Positions 12,537-22,350 of a stretch of 64,000 nucleotides of DNA are shown piece after piece; position 1 is the first letter of the stretch; each line of letters opens with the position of its first letter. Made by a program: the position numbers and the translations under genes. The DNA comes from Cladocopium goreaui. Taxonomy: Eukaryota; Sar; Dinophyceae; Suessiales; Symbiodiniaceae. The stretch covers positions 85,881 through 149,880 of the forward strand of contig CAMXCT020001485.1 of assembly GCA_947184155.2 (NCBI GenBank), written 5' to 3'. A model generated the notes under the pieces. That model made no database searches. It was not told the origin of the DNA and saw only the letters and a program-made list of their open reading frames with translations.

Positions 12537-12770
12537 GAGAGAATCCGATACGTGGGCCCTTGTGGTAAGCACACCACAGTTGTATTCGTGCCCATATCGG
12601 CAGACACAGACCTGGACAAGGTGCACCCGACTTGGACTGGCACCTACATACTTGATGCATGTGTCTTTCTCTTCCCGAGCATCAACTTTGCTCTCATTGA
12701 TAGCGATTGCGTGCCTGTGACGCTCTTCGAAATTCAGGAGCTGTGGCTATCGTGCGCAGGGCATGACCCG
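12523..12770 (+). pseudogene. fragment of the GT-like (IDSDC) domain of the 51-59 kb element
   Basis: From WWKERIRYVG to SINFALIDSDCVPVTLFE the frame matches the minus-strand ORF at 55037-59005 at roughly 85 percent of residues by eye, so this is an orphan fragment of that element family. It is joined head to head with an unrelated minus-strand fragment on its left and abuts the relict spliced leader on its right. No start or stop belongs to it. Confidence 0.75.
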
Positions 12771-12782
12771 CCTGCTGCAGGG

Positions 12783-12803
12783 TCCGTAACCTTTTGGCTC
12801 AAG
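12783..12803 (+). other. relict dinoflagellate spliced leader (DinoSL)
   Basis: TCCGTAACC followed by TTTTGGCTCAAG matches the 22-nt DinoSL with one substitution and one missing A. All nuclear mRNAs of dinoflagellates can be trans-spliced to this leader, and genomic relicts mark DNA made by reverse transcription of mature mRNA (established knowledge). It is directly upstream of the LINE leader. A second, more degenerate match (ATTTTAACTCAAG) ends near 12856. Confidence 0.8.
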
Positions 12804-13099
12804 GCTGTATCGGCTCAAACCCCGTGGGTACTGGCTAACCTAATTTTAACTCAAGGGGCAAACATCCATCTTGGGTGATTTGCGTGAGTTAATTTTGGGG
12901 GCACCAGTAAAAAAGGGGCTAGGGTAGTACTGCCGTAGGAAGAGCACAAACGTGCCCGCCAACCTGTTTTGGTTTGTGATAATTTGGGAGGGGGGGTTTA
13001 TCTTAGTTTTGTTTATTTAAAATCTACCTTCTCGGTTTTGGCATACTGGCATTGTGTCCATTGAACACACTGTTTTGAACCCCACTTGTTTCAGGACTC

Positions 13100-13280
13100 C
13101 TGGGGTACCCAGTGTAGTTCTTTTACGTGTCATCATCTTGTTGACTGTATTCGCAAGGCTCACTGGGGTACTCAGTGTAGTCTTCTTGTTTAATTTCAGA
13201 TTTTGTCATCGTCTTGTTTTGCCCAGGTTGCCCCTATTGCCTGCCTCTGTGTAGTCGCTGTACCCAGGGGTACTCTGGGT
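13100..13280 (+). repeat. three GTA-loop hairpins in the LINE leader
   Basis: Stems with loop GTA are 13100-13112 (CTGGG/CCCAG), 13161-13177 (CACTGGG/CTCAGTG, one G-T pair) and 13262-13280 (ACCCAGGG/CTCTGGGT, one G-T pair). The last ends 13 nt before the ATG at 13294. No gene is seen from 12804 to 13293. Confidence 0.7.
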
Positions 13281-13293
13281 TATAGTTGACAAG

Positions 13294-15870
13294 ATGAACT
13301 GTAACCCTCATGACACGATTGAACAGCATGCCATTGAGCTGGTGTCAAGTCTTGGGAAAGAACATCTTTTTGTTGCAAACTGCCCCAGTGACATTGATTC
13401 GAACAGATATTCAGGCACTGTGATCACTTATGAAGAAGCTTTTGATCACAGTGATACAGGAGTGGGCCTCTGTCTATTGCTCCCCAAAGCTTATGTCCTT
13501 CAGAAATTCATAGACATATGTCTTAACAAAGATATCTCTGTTCATTTTGTCTTCACTTGTTCAAGCAGCACCAGCGAATTTGAAGCTTCTGCATGGTTAT
13601 ACAACCTCCTTAATGACAAAGTTCAGCATGTCGGTTTTATGCAAAATCTCGGAGTTACCTTTTGCTCCGCAAATAATCAAGAGAAATATCTCATTGCATG
13701 CCAGGTTGAACCTTATGCTGAATACTGCCATGTTTCTTGGTCTCGACCTTGCAGAACGCTGGAGTATGTCTTTCCCAGAACTGTTGTTGAACGACACCAG
13801 ACGATCAGTGAACTTCAGAGCCTTTCTGCAGTTAACTACATTGACTTCAGAAGACCCAATGGATGCCATCGCATATCAGATAAGATTGATGTGACCTCAC
13901 TAACTGTCCAAATTGCCAATGATTGCCTGGCAGACATCGAGCTTGTTGAGAAGATCCTTCAGCCAACTGTTGATGCCGCTTGGTCGCATGGACTTGCAGA
14001 GTGTCAGGTTAAGCATTTCTTTCCATGGAATGACTTAGAATTCCAAAAGCATTTTCCACATGGAATCACTATGTCAGTATTGGATTTGAAAACGTTTCCA
14101 AACACTGTGCTTAATGAGATCCTTGTCCAACTAGCCAGCCTTAAAGTGAGGTACCATTTCATGAATTACAGAAGACTTGCCATTTTCGGACCGCCGTCAC
14201 TGGTCATTAATCTTCACTTAGCCCTTCTTCCATTTGACATTCATCTACCGATTGGGCCTAAACAAGGCGCTTTCACTGTCCACGTGCTGCGATCAGAACC
14301 ACATTGCACACAGACCGCCAATGATTATAATCATTTTCAAGTCAAATTTGGCAAGATTGGTTCGTTTCAGTACGCACCTGCACAGATTTTATGGGCTGAA
14401 ATTCCCTCATCAATGTGTAATGAAGACCAACTCGATCAATCAAACCAATCATCTCTTGTACAATTACTAAAACAAAAGGTGGGGGCTGTCAACTTCTCCA
14501 TTCGTTGGTGTCAGGTTGACAGGTCGCAGCAAAAGTGTCTTTGTTTTGACATCGAGATTAAACATGAAGACTCTCTCCCTCTTTCACTGGATTGTGACCT
14601 TGGCCAAGTTGTCATCCAGCACCAGTGCCCCTCTGCAGAAGATTTTCGTGCTGATGTGTCACTTACTGAAGTAGAAACCAGACGAGATCACTGGAATAAA
14701 GTCATTGCTCAACAAATGATCCCTAAAGAAGGCAGAATCAGTCATCTTTCTTTTGAACCAAACAAGAAACAGTCAGCCAAAAGATACTATGATTTGCGCA
14801 CCACTGTCATTGACTCTATGCAGGACTTTACTAACATTATTGCCATTGCGTCCCAACCGCCGGCCTGGTTTTTCTCGCCTAAAGAGTTGCATATGCCCTT
14901 GATTGAATGCCTACAAAAAGTTAACTTTTGTGACAACTCTTTCATCCAAGAATCCTTTGTGACGAATCCCGACACTGTTAAGATTGATCTACTTCATCAC
15001 GAATTTATCAAGCATAGGGACCACCTGAAGTGGCTTTTTTATCATATTGTACTTGGCCCAGAACAGTGTTTCCATTTGAAATCCGTCCACCTTGAGCGTG
15101 ATGAATGGAAGGTACGGTACTACGATGAATTGATCATACGTACTTTTGAACCCTCCTCAATTTTTATCACACTCCCACCCGGAATTTCAATATCGCAGGT
15201 CATCGATAAAACGCAATGTTGTCACCTTCGAGAAGCATATGCCTGTAGCGTACCATCACAAAGAACCCCGGATGTTGGCACTACCCAGGCTGGATTGAAG
15301 GAGCAGTATACTAATGCCACACCGACTGCTCATTTTCCAAACGGCCATGGAATGAACAGCACTAAGAGTGGGAACTCCCACGGACAGTCGAGTCCAACAC
15401 CAACAGGTAACAGGCCAGCTTATCGCCCACCTTACAAACCCAGGCAGTGTAGAGGATCTCCCAACACACCTCCTGAGGGTGACATCGAAATGCAGCCTGC
15501 GCCAACCAATAACAATAAACATCCAGAACCCCCGGAAATGCACCTTCAGGCAGGTACCGGCGAACACTGTGAAGATGTGCCCATGGAATGTGTTGCAACA
15601 GCTCTTGATCCGGTTGACGACGACACCCACAGCTCTGACAAAGAGTTGCAACAACATGATAATACCCTCCATGGTCATAACCCCCTCGCCTCTGACAACA
15701 ACCTTGCCATGACCAACCTCGATCAGAATCACCCTCACGAACCTGAACAACATGCCCAGGATGGCATTACGAACAACCTCGGTCCCCCCAAGGAGAAACA
15801 CGTGCACCACAACACAGGTACGCCCGCTAATCAGGAAGATGTCGCCAACGTGGGGCACTCACGGTTGTGA
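13294..15870 (+). CDS. LINE ORF1, unknown protein
   Basis: The 858-residue ORF starts at an ATG just after three leader hairpins. Residues 1 to about 640 look globular (LCLLLPKAYVLQKFIDICL, IANDCLADIELVEKILQPTV); the remainder is low-complexity, rich in Asn, His, Pro, Thr and Gln. I recognise no family and see no zinc knuckle. By position it would be the ORF1/Gag-like protein of the retrotransposon. The TGA stop at 15868-15870 is followed by an open reading frame in the same phase to 16428, so the stop may be a recent nonsense mutation or a read-through site. Confidence 0.7.
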   Translation: MNCNPHDTIEQHAIELVSSLGKEHLFVANCPSDIDSNRYSGTVITYEEAFDHSDTGVGLCLLLPKAYVLQKFIDICLNKDISVHFVFTCSSSTSEFEASAWLYNLLNDKVQHVGFMQNLGVTFCSANNQEKYLIACQVEPYAEYCHVSWSRPCRTLEYVFPRTVVERHQTISELQSLSAVNYIDFRRPNGCHRISDKIDVTSLTVQIANDCLADIELVEKILQPTVDAAWSHGLAECQVKHFFPWNDLEFQKHFPHGITMSVLDLKTFPNTVLNEILVQLASLKVRYHFMNYRRLAIFGPPSLVINLHLALLPFDIHLPIGPKQGAFTVHVLRSEPHCTQTANDYNHFQVKFGKIGSFQYAPAQILWAEIPSSMCNEDQLDQSNQSSLVQLLKQKVGAVNFSIRWCQVDRSQQKCLCFDIEIKHEDSLPLSLDCDLGQVVIQHQCPSAEDFRADVSLTEVETRRDHWNKVIAQQMIPKEGRISHLSFEPNKKQSAKRYYDLRTTVIDSMQDFTNIIAIASQPPAWFFSPKELHMPLIECLQKVNFCDNSFIQESFVTNPDTVKIDLLHHEFIKHRDHLKWLFYHIVLGPEQCFHLKSVHLERDEWKVRYYDELIIRTFEPSSIFITLPPGISISQVIDKTQCCHLREAYACSVPSQRTPDVGTTQAGLKEQYTNATPTAHFPNGHGMNSTKSGNSHGQSSPTPTGNRPAYRPPYKPRQCRGSPNTPPEGDIEMQPAPTNNNKHPEPPEMHLQAGTGEHCEDVPMECVATALDPVDDDTHSSDKELQQHDNTLHGHNPLASDNNLAMTNLDQNHPHEPEQHAQDGITNNLGPPKEKHVHHNTGTPANQEDVANVGHSRL

Positions 15871-16428
15871 GACACTTCCCAATCTACTGCCCAGACTCAT
15901 TCTGTTTCCAAAGCCACTGCACAACCCTTACTACTAGACTGCCCCACTCAGCATAAGGATGCCACCCACAGATCCACTCATACCCACCTTATGCCTCAGG
16001 CCACTGGATCAATCAACTCTCCTGGGTGTACTGCCAATGACTCAACGCCTAAACAACAGGACCATTCTAACAATCTTACCTCAAAAATTGGCCTACCTAC
16101 ACAAACGAGTCGGCAGACCAGCAAACAAACGAGCCGCAGCAAAGATCAACACAAGAGTGTACCTAATCATCCGCCCGAAACTATCCTAGACCTCTTAGCA
16201 CAAAAAGCCGCCTACCAGCCGCTGAATGACAATGCTAACACACATACTCCTGGCGATGATGTAATCTTTGTTAAAGCCTCACACAGCCCTATTGACAACA
16301 TTCTATGTGGCAGTGCACAAAGCAGTAGTCTCCTTATTTCCAATAGAGAAATCATCACTGGATGGCCCAGCTCATTTTCCCATGCCGATTGCGACTTTTT
16401 TCCAAGCTTGCAACGTGTTATCTCATAA
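15871..16428 (+). CDS. in-phase continuation of ORF1 beyond a single TGA
   Basis: The phase of the 13294 ORF stays open from 15871 to the TAA at 16426-16428, continuing the same Thr/Gln/His-rich linker and ending in a less biased segment (SSSLLISNREIITGWPSSF). A T6 run at 16396-16401 sits where a -1 shift would enter the next ORF, whose protein-like part begins immediately downstream. I infer one ancestral coding region; there is no ATG with an obvious claim to start here. Confidence 0.45.
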   Translation, partial: DTSQSTAQTHSVSKATAQPLLLDCPTQHKDATHRSTHTHLMPQATGSINSPGCTANDSTPKQQDHSNNLTSKIGLPTQTSRQTSKQTSRSKDQHKSVPNHPPETILDLLAQKAAYQPLNDNANTHTPGDDVIFVKASHSPIDNILCGSAQSSSLLISNREIITGWPSSFSHADCDFFPSLQRVIS

Positions 16429-18485
16429 AATTCCCAAGCTACATGTGCTATGCGGTTACTGCACTTCGTGTCCTCACCCATGCACCTTGGAATGACAACA
16501 TGTTTCATGGCCACATCAGAGAACTAGTCCTATGTGCTATCGGCAATGGATGGACATGGGCTGACCAGACTGCTACGGTGCAAGGAAGACGAGTAAGCAT
16601 TGGAGAAGTCTGCGCTGCTTTTGCCAGCTACCTTAACGTAAATGCCTTTCCACCTGGGCAAGTTTCTGACCTTGATACCGCGATCATTGCGGCCTGTGAT
16701 GACTTGTTTCCAGACCATTGCGAACTCTTCTTTGCGCAATTTCATGTGAATTGCCTTTCATGTAACGCATCGGGCAAGGTTTCAGCCGCTCTTTTTGATA
16801 CAATGTTGAGTATTAACCTGGAGAACGATACCATTGATCTTTCGCGAATGATTGCAGATCGGGCTCCGCGACTTGCACTTGACAGAGAGGATGTTGGTTT
16901 TTCTCACGCCAGTGACTGTCACAATCAGGACCAACAAAACAATGAAGAAATTGAAGGTTGTTTGATTTTCACCCTCAAAATTACAAGCCCCATTGAGCAA
17001 CTGCCAATTGCTACCAAGGCTTTACATCTCCTTGGACAGCTCTTCAATGTTCCCACCCTGAGTGCCAATCCTGTTTGTCAATCTTTCCTAGTCACGGGTA
17101 TCATCATTGTTCAAGAAAAGTCGTCACATCATTTCCTTATCATTGAGCGATGGAACGAAGGACAGGTTCTGGTTCATGACAACCTCCGCGGCCATGTATG
17201 GATCTCGGTCGAACAACTGAAAGCCACCTCTTTTGTATGGGGTTTTGTCTTCCGTCGACATGATCATCAGCCTTATTCCTTCCAACCTCCACAGTACAAA
17301 GCCATTGCACCTGCCACACTTCAGTGTGCCAAGCAGTCTCATCGTCCCAAAAAACAAAAGTTAAAACCCAAAAATATTCTCGGCATTAGTGCCAAACGAT
17401 ATCAGACCCCCAACCTTTCAAGGAAGAAAGTGGGAAATAACAGTACTTCGGATCAGTTAACTGAAGCACTGGATAGCAAGCCAGTTGACCCCCTACCACT
17501 AAGCGAGAGCCCTCATCCTGCCGATACCCCGAAACACACTCACCCTGCACACAGCGAGGTGGGTGATCAACACGGGGTACTCGTGGTTGGTTACCCACCT
17601 GGAACCCAACCCACGTCTCCCCCAGTGCAAAATAAGCCGGCCGACAATGATCATCCCAGCCACCATGGGGTACCCATGGTTGGACTTGGACTGCCTTTTC
17701 CTCACGCTGGTACACCCATTCCACATGCTGATCAGAACAACGACATTGTGGGTGGTACGTCAGAAATCCACTGTGGGGCACCCACAGTTGGTCTGACGGA
17801 CACCCCTCAAAACGATAACGGTCCACTATCCCATGCAGACCTTGGCTGTAAAGAGCTTGTTGATGTCCCTCACCCTCATGAACCTGAGGCTTTGACACCA
17901 GTCAGTATTAACGCAAGTGCCCAGTGTCCAACGCTTGAACATGCACCAGCGGATACTGTCCGGTCACGTCCCAATGATAATTACAACAATGTAAACCCAT
18001 CCTGTAGCTATGCTGGTAGTCTCCGCCCACCAGTCAGTGGAGAAAGTGAGGTTTCCCATAGTTCTTTTGCGAAGGAGAAAGATGCATCCCCTCCCAAAAG
18101 GGCTAAGTATTCCAAAGTTCACCCATATGCTATTATTAGCCTATTTGACGGTGTAGGCTCAGCTATTCCGGCCATCACTAAAGCTATTGGATGTGCCCCG
18201 CGCATCATCATTGTTGCAGAATGTGACCCCACCCTCAGACAACTCGTTGGTGAACAATTCGATCTTCGCACTGATGGTGAATGGACCCAATCCAGCAAGG
18301 ACACTTACACGCTTTATGCTGACGATGTGCGGCGACTTCTTCGTAACCAATGTCGAATACTTAAAGGAAGCATTTGCATTAGCTGGGCCACAGAGCCGCT
18401 GGTTTGTAATTGCTGGCTCGCCCTGCCAGGATCTTACCCCAGCCGGCCCTCTGAAAGGACTCCTCGGACTTACTGGCCATTGTAG
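16362..18485 (+). CDS. LINE ORF2 5' part: USP-like cysteine protease candidate, linker and first half of DNMT3-like domain
   Basis: Residue 29 begins MCYAVTALRVLTHAP, which resembles the Cys box of ubiquitin-specific proteases. A CLSC pair lies downstream, and HHFLIIERWNEGQVLVHDN resembles the His box, followed by GHVWISVEQLKATSFVWGF. From residue about 330 a Pro/His/Thr-rich linker carries three GTA/GCA-loop hairpins. Methyltransferase motif I follows (SLFDGVGSAIPAITKAIG, from about 18138), with AECDPTLRQ. Sense then stops: after codon CTT at 18360 the DNMT continues one base on, in the next frame. The 41 codons after 18362 are out of frame. The protease call is an inference; the methyltransferase call is strong. 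Confidence 0.65.
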   Translation: MAQLIFPCRLRLFSKLATCYLIKFPSYMCYAVTALRVLTHAPWNDNMFHGHIRELVLCAIGNGWTWADQTATVQGRRVSIGEVCAAFASYLNVNAFPPGQVSDLDTAIIAACDDLFPDHCELFFAQFHVNCLSCNASGKVSAALFDTMLSINLENDTIDLSRMIADRAPRLALDREDVGFSHASDCHNQDQQNNEEIEGCLIFTLKITSPIEQLPIATKALHLLGQLFNVPTLSANPVCQSFLVTGIIIVQEKSSHHFLIIERWNEGQVLVHDNLRGHVWISVEQLKATSFVWGFVFRRHDHQPYSFQPPQYKAIAPATLQCAKQSHRPKKQKLKPKNILGISAKRYQTPNLSRKKVGNNSTSDQLTEALDSKPVDPLPLSESPHPADTPKHTHPAHSEVGDQHGVLVVGYPPGTQPTSPPVQNKPADNDHPSHHGVPMVGLGLPFPHAGTPIPHADQNNDIVGGTSEIHCGAPTVGLTDTPQNDNGPLSHADLGCKELVDVPHPHEPEALTPVSINASAQCPTLEHAPADTVRSRPNDNYNNVNPSCSYAGSLRPPVSGESEVSHSSFAKEKDASPPKRAKYSKVHPYAIISLFDGVGSAIPAITKAIGCAPRIIIVAECDPTLRQLVGEQFDLRTDGEWTQSSKDTYTLYADDVRRLLRNQCRILKGSICISWATEPLVCNCWLALPGSYPSRPSERTPRTYWPL

Positions 18486-20532
18486 CTCCCTGTTCTACTA
18501 TGTCCACGTAATCCTTTGGCTTGTGCAAATGAACTATCCTCTGGAGCACATCCGCTTTCTGCTTGAGAATGCAGGTGCAATGCTTGACATCCATCGTAAA
18601 GCAATCCTACGTGCCCTTGGACTGAACCCTGATTCGACTCCCGATAACCTCCGCGTTGACCCCAAGAATACACATGGCATAAGACGTAACAGATTTTACT
18701 TTCGCAACTACCAAGACGGTGTCAAAGTCTCCAAGACGGTTGTCCTGGAACCGAGTGACATAGAAGGGCCGTTAATAGACTTTAATGGTCATCCGATTCC
18801 TTATGGGCCACTCCTACGAGTTAGATCAGTCCTAGGATACAATGTGTTTCAGCTATCTTGGACGGCATATCAACCAATTTCTCTTATTTGGGACTACCTT
18901 TTCTGGGGAGATAAAGCTCAATTTCAACTCAAAGCCAAAATGCATTCAAGCGATATCATCCCTGCCCTTGATTTTGAGAAATCCCTGCCGCCACATTATC
19001 TGCGTGCGTGGAATCGATTCCTGCAGTCTCTCCGACAAAAAAATGTGAGCACCATTGATCGAGACCGGTTTGTCCGTGCTATCCTGCCCATATTCCATCA
19101 TCCCCACATCAAAGCACCCATGAGAATCTTGCTCTGTGAGGAGGTCGAAAAACTAGCGGGATTACACAACCATTTTGACCGAGTACAGGCTCACCGCTCG
19201 CTGCTCACTGAATTCACAGTTAGAAACTATTGTGGCAATAGCTTCCATCCAGAATATATTCAGGCAGCTGTAGGACACCCTGAACGGCTACGCGACTGGC
19301 TTACTGAGCCTGCTGAAACAGCAACCAAGCATGCATGGTCCGGAGTCGTTCACCCAAAACAAGCGCGAGCCCAATACCAAGCCCTGCGTGAACAAGTACA
19401 AACCTTGGCACGAGATCAACGTATCCGTGATTTCTCTTCCAAGCAAGTTGGTCTCGACCCAATGCCGGAACTTCCAATCCATGCACTCGAAGGTCCCTTG
19501 ACCCCAGTCATGCCAACTGTACTTCCTAAGCAACTGTTGCCTGCTAACCGTAAGATTCACCCTGCCGACCTAGGCGTCATAGACAACAGACCACCATCAC
19601 AGCTTTCGCCAACTGCTATTCAACTCCTCCAGGAACAACACATGCAAAGCATCCTCGTAGGTATGAGGTTTTTCGGCGCAGGCATTGGAAGAACAGAAGA
19701 TTTGCTGCAGTTCTTCTTTGGCCACAACTACGATGCTGTAGTGGAACGCCATTGTCCACAGGCCAAGGAGTGGATCTCTATTAAACTCAAATCCGCTGGA
19801 CAGTGCACCTCCACCATGGCACAGCTTTTGCTTTGGTTGTATTCCCTATTACATCGTGAGCAAGTCTCTGTTCATTTTGTTCATATTGCTGACTGGGAAG
19901 ATCAAGCACATATTGCCACCTTCGGTGATGCCCCTGCCAAATGGACGGTCTATTGTGTTCAATTTCCACGCTCGCGTACTTTTCACCTTGACACAGCTGC
20001 GTGGAATTGTCATACCCGAGTTGACATCCCATGGCAGCAACTGCCTCAACCTGTAGTGTTCACGGCTGCACCCATCCCGTTCCGCTGCACCAACCCCAAC
20101 TGCATCTGGTTTGCTGTCCCCTATGGACCCAAAGGACAATATCTAATTTGTCATCGATTCATTGGCACATTCCTCTATGACCAGTGCATTGTGTGCTTCT
20201 TGTCTCGTTTTATCGAACAAGCCTCGTGCAATGTACATACAACAGCTAGTTCTTATCCTGAACTACACGGTTGCATGTTCATTGACAATGAAGGTAATGT
20301 TGCCGTAGCTGCTGCACACGACTGGAGGCTTGATGACACTGCAGGATACCAAACATGTCTTATTAAAGCATCGATTGACAACCGCGTCTTCAAGTACCCA
20401 GAGCATCGTGACAATCTTCCACATATCAACCCCATTGGAAAGATCAGCCAGGAACTTGCATGCAACTGGAACACGGACGATGCCCCCCCGGAGTTTGCTT
20501 TTTTTGTTTGTTCCCTAATTGAGTGTCATTAA
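18363..20532 (+). CDS. DNMT3-like cytosine-5 DNA methyltransferase (rest of domain) and unknown C-terminal region
   Basis: The frame is open from 18187, but meaningful sequence starts with EAFALAGPQSRWFVIAGSPCQ. It shows motif IV (SPCQ, catalytic Cys), motif VI (FLLENAG), motif VIII-like RRNRFYFRN, and a motif IX/X-like end (CEEVEKLAGL, YCGNSF). Together with motif I in the upstream frame the catalytic set is complete, and the order resembles DNMT3/DRM-type enzymes more than DNMT1. About 400 further residues are unrecognised (IRFFGAGIG-like and Cys-rich FRCTNPNCIW segments). The stop at 20530-20532 is 4 nt before the next ATG. A retrotransposon-borne methyltransferase could methylate its own copies (inference). 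Confidence 0.75.
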
Positions 20533-20536
20533 AACC

Positions 20537-21985
20537 ATGCAGCGCCTAGGGACAGTTGCGAAACCTCTCTTGCTCGAATTTCGCAACGCGTGGTCCCGGC
20601 AAATTCGAGCGTTGTATTCACTTCAGTTTATGACCAAATGTCCAAAAAGCTTACACTGCTTGCAGTCACTCTCGTTCTTGCCGCATGTACTCCAAATCCC
20701 TGCACCGTGGCCAATATTAGATATCCAAACGGTGGCTAATAAGTGTGGCATCCGCAGTGAATGTTTTACCCACTCTAGGCAACTCCTTGCACAAGCATTA
20801 GCCAACTCTTCTGAGTTTAGCCTCCTTTGTGCTGAAGTCCTCAAATATCGTCTAGAAAAAAAGCAAGATTGCTGTACTGCCCTCAAACACTTAACCACAT
20901 GGAATGTCTCAGGTTGGAGAACGTTGCAATGGACTAACCCTAAGACGCAAGCCATCCTCCGCCGGGCTCGTAATGGCATTGTCTGCCTCCAAGAAACCAG
21001 ATGGACGGCGAGTACTGCTACCAATTTTCTCCAAACCCACCCAGGGTTTAATATTGCGCACTCTCCATCGATCGCAACAGAGAACGGAGGCTTGTCGGGA
21101 GAAGTAGCCATATTGATTCCATGCTCCTTTAGACTCCTGCAAGAAATTGTCATCATGCCTGGTAAACTCCTGGCTGCACAAGTCCAGACCAGAACCGACT
21201 GCTTTTGGGTGATTTCAGCCTATTGTCATCCCAGCAGCGCAAAAGAAGACTGTGAAACGCTTGCCAGATGGCTATCTGATCATCAGGACCTTCCTGACCC
21301 GTTCTTCATCGTCGGAGACTTTAATCATGGTCATCACCTCTCCCTTGACGCATGGCACCGCATACTAAGTTGTGCCCAGGGCGACGACATCGTCAAAGAT
21401 GAACCGACCTTCTGGGGCCCAAATGGCTCGTCAGCGATCGACAAAGTTATTCTTCCGACCGAATACATGAATGGTGGACTAATTCAATATCAGGTTTTCT
21501 ATGATCATCTTTTCGAGTCTGCTGGGCATGCATGCATATCCATCCAATTGCGCCACCGGCCGCCCGTTTCCAGTAGTCCAGACCTGCCCCTACATATGAC
21601 CATACCGGCAAGTGTTTTCCAACCGGGCAAGGACCGACATGACACCCGACAAGTGTGGCCGTCACTCCAATCGCTGGTTCGCCGACTTTGCTTAGTCTCC
21701 CAGCCCACATTTGAATCCCTCCAAACATTATTGTGGCAATGGTGGATGTCTCTCCCTAAGCGGCCCCGTGACTTCAACACCCTGAGGAAGCATCTCCAAT
21801 CAGATCGACCACTTCTCAACATCTCTAAACGATTGCTACGAGAGCTTCTGGCGGCCCTTCCAGGCTTCCGTCCTGCCCTTGATGAATATTGCCAATCATC
21901 TACTGTCATTACGGTTCCTCGTACCTTCCTTTGGAAGTGTTTCGAGCTCCTTGATCTACAGTTGCAACAACAACATCTTATCACT
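20537..21985 (+). CDS. LINE ORF3 5' part: APE-type endonuclease
   Basis: ATG at 20537 follows the previous stop by 4 nt; the frame is open from TTG at 20519. From about 20897 it encodes an exonuclease-endonuclease-phosphatase fold: TTWNVSGW, CLQETRW (catalytic Glu), ISAYCHP, FIVGDFNHG and a terminal Asp/His pair (YDHLF). In LINEs this domain nicks target DNA to prime reverse transcription. The ORF is cut at 21985 by the YR element; the frame runs on artificially to 22084 inside repeat A. The same phase resumes at 31538. Confidence 0.85.
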
Positions 21986-22347
21986 TTAAACCAAACGTTT
22001 CAGTCGCCACGCGAACGGAAGTGTGTTCAATACTTCCAAGAAACGGAGAACGCAAAAACACGCGTTCAAACTAGAAACAAGTAAAAACAACATGCATAAA
22101 ACTGACATGCGGAAAGTGACATGACACTGGCTTCGCGGTCACACTCTTTTTTCCAGCGGGACAACAATGGGCGATGTCAGGTCGCTCCATGGGTGGCACA
22201 TGTTGCCAAGAGCTGAATCACACAGTCACAAGGCTCCTCGGTTTGAGGACCATCACATAAAACTCTTTGCAACTGCCATCCAACTGTATCTGCTGGAAAC
22301 CAAAAAGCTTCTCATCGAAACTGTGCCAGGTCAGCCACGTGATTCCC
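21986..22347. repeat. repeat A, copy 1 (362 bp)
   Basis: Matches 23434-23795 at an offset of 1,448 bp with no difference that I noticed. Its left edge is the junction with the LINE. Confidence 0.9.
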
Positions 22348-22350
22348 GAT

